Shown: positions 15,678-20,197 of the stretch, piece by piece
Layout of the letters: each line of letters opens with the position of its first letter
How positions within the stretch are numbered: position 1 is the stretch's first letter
DNA from: DATGKK01 sp035294725
GTDB lineage: Bacteria > Actinomycetota > Acidimicrobiia > Acidimicrobiales > Bog-793
Assembly (NCBI GenBank): GCA_035294725.1
Contig: DATGKK010000140.1
Location: forward strand, 1-20,197
Length of the DNA stretch: 20,197 nt
Reading direction: 5' to 3'
Notes under the pieces: model-generated
What the model saw: the letters and a program-made list of their open reading frames with translations, nothing else
Told to the model about the DNA's origin: nothing
Databases searched by the model: none
Translations under genes and position numbers: made by a program

Positions 15678-16598
15678 TCAGCTTCCCGGGAGCGTCGCCG
15701 CCGGGCGGTGGCCCGAGCGGGCCTCCTCACGTGTCTGGCGGACGAGCGTCGTGAGCCCCACGCCCATGACCGAGACGATCACGAGCACGAGCGAGAGCCC
15801 GAGGTGGTCAAGGTTGTGGACGTGGATGCCGGTCGCGAAGGAGGCCGAGGCTGCCGCCGGCCAGAGCAGGCCGAGCCCGCCCCCCACCATGAACGCGACC
15901 CCGCCCCAGGTCAAGGTGTTGCCGGCGGTGCGCAGCGCGATGCGACGGATCGCCTCGGGATCGAGTCCCCGCCGGGCGGCGACGAGGCCGAACAGCCCGC
16001 CCCCGACGATCTGGATCGCCGTCGTGCCGAGGCCGAAGACCGCCCCCGGCACCCAGCCCCAGGCTGCGCTGTGCTCTGCCGGGGCGAGCACGGTGTAGAT
16101 GATCACGGCGAAGGCTCCAAAGCCCCAGCCGGCGACGAAGCCGTGCACGGCCGGCATCCACCAGCGCGGGTCGCTGAGGACGGTCTCGCCCTTGCGCTCG
16201 CTGTCGCTCGATGAGTGGCTCGCGAGCCGGGGCAGGTGGAGGTGGAGCGTGCGGCGCCGCCGCACGATCACGACGCCCGCCGCCAGCATCAGGCCGCCCA
16301 CCACGACGTAGACGACGTAGTCGACCGAGGCGAAGGTGAAGACATGTGCGAGGCCGAGGTAGGCGAGCTCGCTCGCGAGCGCCCGCTGCGCCGTGAAGGC
16401 GAGGGAGAAGACAAGGCCGGTCCGCAGCCCCCGGCGGGTCGAGTACCCCCCGACGGCGTAGCTGAACGTGATGGGCCACGTGTGCTCGTCCGGCGTGATG
16501 CCGTGGATCAGCCCGAGCAGGAACGCCGTCACGACGATGGCGAAGCCGGCGACATGGCTCGGGTTCCAGAGGTTGATGGTGCCGACGAGCTGGCTCAC
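15678..16598 (-). CDS. Polytopic membrane protein resembling NicO/UreH-type nickel-cobalt transporters
   Basis: The 306-residue protein has six or seven hydrophobic segments (about 17-36, 60-82, 92-113, 150-172, 182-206, 228-250, 264-286). The first carries LLGLIHGITPDEHTWP, close to the H-x4-D-H signature of nickel/cobalt permeases but with one extra residue (His32, Asp37, His39). The fourth segment begins VHGFVAGWGFGAF (from 151), as if the two halves were related. A loop at 115-140 is rich in His, Arg and Ser (His119, 121, 128), and His259, 261 and 265 precede the last helix. GTG 16598 overlaps the stop of the Fur-family gene (GTGA), so the two are co-translated. Divalent-metal transport or export is inferred; a sulfite/cytochrome-assembly relative is possible. 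Confidence 0.75.
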   Translation of the reverse strand: MSQLVGTINLWNPSHVAGFAIVVTAFLLGLIHGITPDEHTWPITFSYAVGGYSTRRGLRTGLVFSLAFTAQRALASELAYLGLAHVFTFASVDYVVYVVVGGLMLAAGVVIVRRRRTLHLHLPRLASHSSSDSERKGETVLSDPRWWMPAVHGFVAGWGFGAFAVIIYTVLAPAEHSAAWGWVPGAVFGLGTTAIQIVGGGLFGLVAARRGLDPEAIRRIALRTAGNTLTWGGVAFMVGGGLGLLWPAAASASFATGIHVHNLDHLGLSLVLVIVSVMGVGLTTLVRQTREEARSGHRPAATLPGS

Positions 16599-17008
16599 CG
16601 GTCACCCCCCGGTCTCATCGCCGGCGCGGAGCCCGCACAGGCGGCGCAGGTGCCCGAGAGCACCATCCAGTGGTCCTGGACCGTGAAGCCCGACGTGACG
16701 AGGATCTCGTCCACGAGGGAGGCGACCGCCGAGCAGGCGACCGCCTCGATCCGGCCGCAGGACTCGCAGACGAGGTGCTCGTGATGGTCGCCGGCCAGCT
16801 CGTAGTGGCCGCGCCGGGTGTCGATCGGCACCTTGGCCAGCTGGCCCTCGCTCTCGAGGCGGGTGACGGCCCGGAAGACCGACGACAGATCCGGGGAGAG
16901 GCCCCTTTGTGCCATGGCCTCCTGGAGGTCCTCGATGGTCCAGCAGTGCTGGTCGCTGTCGCGAAGGAGCTCGATCACCTGTGCCGAGATGACGCCACGA
17001 CGTCCCAT
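16595..17008 (-). CDS. Fur-family metal-dependent regulator
   Basis: The 137-residue protein has a winged helix over about 1-70, including LSPDLSSVFRAVTRLESEG (37-55) as the recognition region. The metal/dimer domain follows, with HHEHLVCESCGRIEAV (75-90). Two CxxC pairs, Cys81/Cys84 and Cys121/Cys124, form the structural zinc site. Which metal or signal it senses (Fe, Zn, Ni, Mn or peroxide) cannot be read from motifs alone. The next gene is a nickel-transporter-like protein, which makes Nur- or Zur-type sensing attractive. Start ATG 17008 is preceded by a well-placed -10 box; ATG 17020 would add four residues. A dyad just upstream suggests autoregulation. Confidence 0.93.
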   Translation of the reverse strand: MGRRGVISAQVIELLRDSDQHCWTIEDLQEAMAQRGLSPDLSSVFRAVTRLESEGQLAKVPIDTRRGHYELAGDHHEHLVCESCGRIEAVACSAVASLVDEILVTSGFTVQDHWMVLSGTCAACAGSAPAMRPGGDR

Positions 17009-17015
17009 GGGCACG

Positions 17016-17021
17016 AGCATA
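17016..17021 (-). promoter_or_regulatory. Candidate -10 box (TATGCT) of the Fur-family gene
   Basis: TATGCT on the minus strand ends seven bases before the ATG at 17008 and fits TANNNT, so a leaderless message is predicted. No Shine-Dalgarno sequence is present. The region 17-20 bases upstream, where the -35 would be, is covered by the dyad at 17041-17057. Confidence 0.55.
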
Positions 17022-17040
17022 GCCGATAACGCACACCGTT

Positions 17041-17057
17041 TGCACAATCAATGTGCA
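17041..17057. promoter_or_regulatory. 6-N5-6 inverted repeat, probable Fur-family operator
   Basis: TGCACA (17041-17046) and TGTGCA (17052-17057) are perfect inverted arms separated by ATCAA. The site is AT-richer than its surroundings and overlaps the -35 region of the Fur-family promoter, a position where bound protein would block RNA polymerase. As I recall it, the Streptomyces Nur box (TTGCAA-N5-TTGCAA) has the same 6-N5-6 layout. The adjacent stop of the acyl-CoA synthetase gene lies 31 bases away, so the repeat is not in coding DNA. Confidence 0.6.
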
Positions 17058-17087
17058 GAACGGGTCGCAGCGGCTCGTGCCCCGCGC

Positions 17088-18602
17088 TCAGCCGACGGCT
17101 CGGCGCAGCACCTTGCCGGCGAGCCCGCGGGGGAGCTCCCGGACGAAGGTCACCTCCGAAGGGCACTTGTACCGGGCGAGGTGCCGGGCGCACTCGGCCT
17201 GGAGCTGCGCGGCCGTGAGGGCAGGCTCCCGCTGGTCCTCCGGCCACAGTGCGGGCTCGGGCACGACGAAGGCGCGCACCGACTCGCCCTCCTCGTGGTC
17301 GGGCACCCCGACGACGACGGCGTCGGCGACCTCGGGGAGCTGCACGAGCACGTGCTCGACCTCGGCGGGGTAGACGTTGAAGCCCGAGACGATGATGAGG
17401 TCCTTTTGCCGGTCGACGATGCGCAGGTCGCCGTCCTCGGAGACTACGCCGACGTCGCCGGTATGCAGCCAGCCGGCCCGGTCGAGCGCGGCGGCGCTCG
17501 CGGCGGCGTCCTCGAAGTAGCCGGCGAAGACGTTCGGTCCCCGCACGAGGATCTCGCCGGGATCACCCGGCTCGACCTCCTCGCCGTCGGCGTCGACCAC
17601 GCGCAGCTCGACGCCGGGCAGCGGGACGCCGACCGAGGACGGGTCGCAGGCCGTGGAGAGGTCGGGGAAGGTCACCGTGGGCGACGCCTCGGTGAGCCCG
17701 TAGCCCTGGCGGATCGGGACCCCGAAGCGCTCCTCGAAGCGAGCGGCGATCTCGGCGTCGAGCGGCGCCGCTCCCGAGCAGGCGAGCCGGACGCTCGCGA
17801 GCTCCCGGCCCGTGGCGCCGGGCAGGTCGGCGAGCGCCGCGAAGAGCTGCGGCACGCCGGCGAGGATCGTGACCCGCTCGGTGGCGATGGTCTCGAGGGC
17901 GCCGGCGGGGTCGAACCGCTCGACGAGCACGAGCCGGCCGCCGGCGTACAGCTGCACGCCGAGGATGGCGTTCAACCCGAGCACGTGGAAGGCCGGCACG
18001 GCGAGGAGGCCGACGTCCTCGGAGGTGGCGGCGAGCCCGACCCGCAGCTCGACCTGCTCGATGTTGGCGAGCAGGCTGCCATGGGTGAGGATGGCCGCCC
18101 TCGGCGACCCGGCGGTGCCCGAGGTGAACAGCAAGGCGGCCGGGTCGTCGGGCTCGCGGTCGACGATCGGGGCGAGGGCACCGCCAGCGGCGGGGAGGCC
18201 GGCCGCAACGGCGCCGACGTCCACCACCTCGTGCTCGAGGCTGCGCAGCTCGTCGACGACGGCGTCCGGCGCTGCGGCGCCGAGGCCGCCCGTGTTGGCG
18301 ACGAGGACGGCGGCCTCCCTCACGGTCCGCAGCTCGCGGTCGAGCTCTGCGGCAGGGCTGTGCGGGTTGAGCGGCACCGCGACGGCTCCGATCCCCAGCA
18401 CGGCGAGGTAAGCGATCGGGAACTCCGGCGTGTTGCCGAGGAGGAGGGCCACCCTCTCTCCCGGCGCGACGCCGCGTGCGGTGAGCCCGGCCCTCAGCTC
18501 GGCGCACCTGGAGCGGAGATCCCCGTAGGTGAGATCCTCTCCCTGGAAGCGGAGCGCGACCGCGCCGGGGTCGTGGGGCTCGATGATCTCGGCAAGGTTC
18601 AC
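17088..18602 (-). CDS. Acyl-CoA synthetase / AMP-dependent ligase (FadD-like)
   Basis: This 504-residue adenylate-forming enzyme activates a carboxylic acid, probably a fatty acid, to its CoA thioester. The motifs appear in order: P-loop LLFTSGTAGSPRAAILTH (157-174), in which Arg168 replaces the usual Lys; RQGYGLTEASP (298-308); GWLHTGDVG (377-385); RQKDLIIVSGFNVYPAEVE (398-416); and the C-terminal LPRGLAGKVLRR (490-501) with catalytic Lys497. The chain-length class cannot be fixed from sequence alone. Start: GTG 18602 with GGAGG about 12 bases upstream. It stands alone between the Fur-family unit and the small DNA-binding gene, and the thiolase-like protein nearby may also act on CoA thioesters. 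Confidence 0.9.
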   Translation of the reverse strand: MNLAEIIEPHDPGAVALRFQGEDLTYGDLRSRCAELRAGLTARGVAPGERVALLLGNTPEFPIAYLAVLGIGAVAVPLNPHSPAAELDRELRTVREAAVLVANTGGLGAAAPDAVVDELRSLEHEVVDVGAVAAGLPAAGGALAPIVDREPDDPAALLFTSGTAGSPRAAILTHGSLLANIEQVELRVGLAATSEDVGLLAVPAFHVLGLNAILGVQLYAGGRLVLVERFDPAGALETIATERVTILAGVPQLFAALADLPGATGRELASVRLACSGAAPLDAEIAARFEERFGVPIRQGYGLTEASPTVTFPDLSTACDPSSVGVPLPGVELRVVDADGEEVEPGDPGEILVRGPNVFAGYFEDAAASAAALDRAGWLHTGDVGVVSEDGDLRIVDRQKDLIIVSGFNVYPAEVEHVLVQLPEVADAVVVGVPDHEEGESVRAFVVPEPALWPEDQREPALTAAQLQAECARHLARYKCPSEVTFVRELPRGLAGKVLRRAVG

Positions 18603-18631
18603 GGCGGCTGCGATCCTCCAACAGCGCGGCA

Positions 18632-18661
18632 GGCCCGACGGGTGCCTGCCCCCGTCGGGCC
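18632..18661. terminator. 11-bp stem hairpin between the small DNA-binding gene and the acyl-CoA synthetase gene
   Basis: GGCCCGACGGG (18632-18642) and CCCGTCGGGCC (18651-18661) pair perfectly around an eight-base loop. It is the strongest hairpin in the window. It lies 87 bases past the stop of the upstream gene and about 30 bases before the acyl-CoA synthetase start, so it fits a T-tract-free terminator. A TAGGGT box (minus strand, 18670-18665) just upstream would instead place the hairpin at the very 5' end of the synthetase mRNA. Confidence 0.55.
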
Positions 18662-18747
18662 GTCACCCTACACAGCCCGTGGCGATGCCGTCCCCGTTGG
18701 CGCCTCCCAGCACCCCGGGGCGCGCTGTGCTGCGTGGCCGGCCCGGG

Positions 18748-18954
18748 TCAGCCGGCCTGCGTGAACCCCTCCGAGAGGTACCGGTTGACGTCCTCTTCGC
18801 GGAGCCGGTAGGACTTCCCGACCCGGACGGCCGGCAGCTGGCCGGAGCTGATCAGGCGGTAGACGGTCATGTTGGAGACCCGCAGCACGCGGGCCACCTC
18901 GGCGACTGTGTAGAACTTGGCCTTGGAGTAGTCGACGCTCGTCAGATCTATCAC
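18748..18954 (-). CDS. Small excisionase/MerR-type helix-turn-helix protein (Rv0500A/BdtA-like)
   Basis: This 68-residue protein is a single winged helix-turn-helix of the excisionase (MerR-like) type. It reads FYTVAEVARVLRVSNMTVYR (14-33) for the helix-turn-helix, then LISSGQLPAVRVGKSYRLRE for the wing. It closely resembles what I recall of mycobacterial Rv0500A, which also lies next to proC, and belongs to the same broad group as the developmental regulator BldC. It has no effector domain. It is not a phage excisionase remnant: no integrase or attachment site is nearby and its neighbourhood is conserved. Start: GTG 18954 with GGAGAGG immediately before it. An AT-rich repeat over its promoter suggests autoregulation. 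Confidence 0.9.
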   Translation of the reverse strand: MIDLTSVDYSKAKFYTVAEVARVLRVSNMTVYRLISSGQLPAVRVGKSYRLREEDVNRYLSEGFTQAG

Positions 18955-18963
18955 CCCTCTCCG

Positions 18964-18993
18964 CCAGCAAAAATGTTACGCCAATGTTGCTGG
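18964..18993. repeat. AT-rich direct repeat enclosed by inverted arms, over a promoter
   Basis: AATGTT occurs at 18972-18977 and again at 18983-18988, exactly 11 bases apart, about one helical turn. CCAGCAA (18964-18970) and TTGCTGG (18987-18993) are inverted arms around them. The patch is strikingly AT-rich for this window. It overlaps the predicted promoter of the small DNA-binding gene, so it is a good candidate operator. BldC relatives are known to bind head to tail on AT-rich direct repeats. Confidence 0.55.
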
Positions 18994-19001
18994 AGTGAAA
19001 A
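18973..19001 (-). promoter_or_regulatory. Promoter of the small DNA-binding gene
   Basis: On the minus strand TTTTCA (19001-18996, four of six to TTGACA) and TAACAT (18978-18973, TANNNT) are separated by 17 bases. The start point would fall near 18966, giving a leader of about 12 bases that contains GGAGAGG. This is the best two-box promoter in the window. Confidence 0.55.
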
Positions 19002-19023
19002 GTGGGGCCTGCCACGACGAGCT

Positions 19024-19037
19024 GGTGCGGCCGCACC
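19024..19037. repeat. 14-bp perfect palindrome downstream of proC
   Basis: GGTGCGGCCGCACC is fully self-complementary and lies 62 bases past the proC stop. As RNA it would fold only a 5-bp stem with a GGCC loop, a weak terminator. As DNA it could be an operator. Its role is not clear. Confidence 0.35.
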
Positions 19038-19098
19038 GAGGGCGTCCGGAGCCAGGTCGTGGCCCGGGGGAGGGGCGAGGCGGGCGCCCTCGCCAGCC

Positions 19099-19896
19099 TC
19101 AGTGAGCGGAGGTGCCGAGCTCTCGCGCCCGGTTCGCCGCCGCGGCCACGGCCTCGATCACGGCCGAGCGGAACCCGTGCCGCTCGAGCTCCCTCATCCC
19201 AGCCGCCGTCGTGCCGCCCGGTGAGGTGACCCTCGCCCGCAGCTCGATGGCGGGATCGCCGAGCTCGGTCAGCATGCGGGCGGTCCCGAGCAGCGTGTGG
19301 ACCGTGAGGAGCCGGCTCACCTCCCGATCGAGACCCTCGCCGACCCCGGCGTCCACCATCGCCTCCACGAGCGTGAGCACGTAGGCGGGACCCGAGCCCG
19401 AGAGCCCGGTCACGGCGTCGAGGAGGTGCTCGGGCATCCGTGCGACGACGCCGAAGGCCGAGAGCACGCCTTCTGCCCAGGCGAAGTCGTCCTCGCTCGC
19501 CGACGCAGTGCCGGCCAGCCCCGAGGCCCCGGCACCGATCACGGCGGGCAGGTTGGGCATGGCCCTCAGCACCACGGTCGATGGGCCGAGGTGCTCCTCG
19601 AGGGTGGCGATCCGGACTCCGGCGACGATCGACATGACCCTTGCGATGCCGAGCCGGGAAAGTGCCGCACAGGCCTCGGGCGCATCGGCCGGCTTCACCG
19701 CGAGCACTGCGGACGCGGCCGGGACGGGGGCCTCGACCACCTCGACCTCCGGGAAATGCTCCTCGAGCTCCCGGCGGGTCTCGCCGTAGCGCTCGGCGAC
19801 GGCGAGGTCGGACGGCCGGATCCATCCTGAGCGGAGCAGTCCGCTCGCGAGCGAGCGGCCCATCCGGCCGCCCCCGACGATGACGAGGCGCCTCAT
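19099..19896 (-). CDS. proC: Pyrroline-5-carboxylate reductase
   Basis: ProC reduces 1-pyrroline-5-carboxylate to proline with NAD(P)H, the last step of proline synthesis. The 265-residue product has the N-terminal nucleotide fold RLVIVGGGRMGRSLASGL (3-20), VLAVKPAD in the middle, and RAMPNLPAVIGAG. The C-terminal signature includes LSGSGPAYVLTLVEAM and later RVTSPGGTTAAGMRELE. The length is typical and the ATG at 19896 lies four bases after the stop of the upstream glycosyltransferase. ProC beside an Rv0500A-like gene is a conserved actinobacterial pair as far as I recall. Confidence 0.96.
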   Translation of the reverse strand: MRRLVIVGGGRMGRSLASGLLRSGWIRPSDLAVAERYGETRRELEEHFPEVEVVEAPVPAASAVLAVKPADAPEACAALSRLGIARVMSIVAGVRIATLEEHLGPSTVVLRAMPNLPAVIGAGASGLAGTASASEDDFAWAEGVLSAFGVVARMPEHLLDAVTGLSGSGPAYVLTLVEAMVDAGVGEGLDREVSRLLTVHTLLGTARMLTELGDPAIELRARVTSPGGTTAAGMRELERHGFRSAVIEAVAAAANRARELGTSAH

Positions 19897-19900
19897 CGCC

Positions 19901-20197
19901 TCAGCACTCGACGAGATCCCGGCAGCGAAGGTCCGAGTAGAGCCGGGAGAGGGTCGCCGCGGCGGTCGCCCAGGTGTACCCGGCGGCCATCTCCGCTCCG
20001 GCCCTGCCGAGCCGGGCCCGGAGCCCGTCGTCGGCGACGATCTCGGCGACCCGCTCCGCGGCGGCGGCCGCGTCGCCCGGCTCGACGAGGAAGCCGGTCT
20101 CGCCGTCGACGACGAGGGTCGTGAGGCCGCCGACGGCAGCTGCGACGACGGGGATGCCGCACGCGGCCGCCTCGAGCGCGACGAGCCCGAAGGACTC
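19901..20197 (-). CDS. Glycosyltransferase family 4, C-terminal 98 residues (cut by window edge), MshA-like
   Basis: The visible end begins with ESFGLVALEAAACGIPVVAA, the nucleotide-sugar-binding E-x7-E motif of GT-B group 1 transferases. GETGFLVEPGD follows, and a helical C-terminus ends in VEC. The stop TGA at 19903-19901 lies four bases before the proC ATG, so the two are probably co-transcribed. The wording of the motif and the proC neighbourhood suggest MshA, the N-acetylglucosaminyl transferase that starts mycothiol synthesis, but other sugar transferases share the motif and the acceptor domain is outside the window. Confidence 0.82.
   Translation of the reverse strand, partial: ESFGLVALEAAACGIPVVAAAVGGLTTLVVDGETGFLVEPGDAAAAAERVAEIVADDGLRARLGRAGAEMAAGYTWATAAATLSRLYSDLRCRDLVEC

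Noticed and set aside
18748..18954. Prophage or integrative element suggested by an excisionase-type protein
   Set aside because: No integrase, attachment repeats, tRNA or composition shift is present, and proC next to this kind of gene is a conserved chromosomal arrangement.
18668..19825. Minus-strand open frame of 385 codons overlapping proC and the small regulator gene
   Set aside because: It is in a different frame from both real genes, very Arg-rich, and crosses their promoter region.
19893..20162. Arg-rich minus-strand frame of 89 codons at the right edge
   Set aside because: The neighbouring frame, ending at 19901, encodes the clear glycosyltransferase motif ESFGLVALEA, so this one is a shadow.
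1..20197. CRISPR arrays, insertion sequences, rRNA and tRNA genes
   Set aside because: Reading both strands showed no regularly spaced repeats, no transposase-like protein, and no tRNA T-loop or rRNA-like stretch in any intergenic region.

Overview
The window is high-GC DNA whose codons end mostly in G or C. It is packed with short intergenic gaps and stop/start overlaps (TGATG, ATGA, GTGA) and uses many GTG starts. The gene set points to an actinobacterium (Actinomycetota): Complex I with a neighbouring geranylgeranyl reductase, Rex beside hemA-hemC-hemD-hemB, a fused CobA-HemD, and proC next to a small excisionase-type DNA-binding protein and an MshA-like glycosyltransferase. From memory, mycobacteria (the Rv0486-Rv0512 stretch) and Streptomyces have a similar neighbourhood. 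I would guess a deep lineage such as Acidimicrobiia, but sequence alone does not prove that.

Layout. Bases 1-5331 (minus strand) hold the promoter-proximal part of a nuo operon, in order nuoA-B-C-D-E-F-G, with nuoG cut by the left edge. A divergent FAD-dependent geranylgeranyl reductase (5438-6763, plus) is the only confident plus-strand gene and probably saturates the menaquinone side chain. Bases 6781-13761 (minus) form a tetrapyrrole block in the order rex, hemA, hemC, cobA-hemD fusion, hemB, hemL. This is the C5 route from glutamyl-tRNA to uroporphyrinogen III plus the methylation that opens the sirohaem/cobalamin branch, headed by the NADH/NAD+ sensor Rex. Upstream lies a thiolase-like protein that lacks the usual catalytic residues (13819-15303), then a roughly 240-base stretch with hairpins and possibly one small ORF. 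Next is a two-gene unit of a Fur-family regulator and a histidine-rich membrane protein resembling nickel/cobalt transporters (15678-17008), with a clear dyad in front of it. Then come an acyl-CoA synthetase (17088-18602), a 68-residue excisionase-type DNA-binding protein (18748-18954), proC (19099-19896) and the 3' end of a glycosyltransferase (19901-20197).

How the genes work together. Complex I oxidises NADH and reduces menaquinone, the reductase tailors that quinone, and haem is needed by the cytochromes downstream. Rex, which reads the NADH/NAD+ ratio, plausibly links these functions, although I found no convincing Rex operator. Several genes look leaderless, with a TANNNT -10 box six to eight bases before the start codon.

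Most of the window is ordinary housekeeping DNA. The parts most worth a second look are the Fur-family/membrane-protein pair with its 6-N5-6 operator, the AT-rich direct repeat over the promoter of the small DNA-binding protein, the thiolase-like protein without catalytic Cys/His, and the small cysteine-containing ORF in front of it. I see no CRISPR array, insertion sequence, prophage, tRNA or rRNA.
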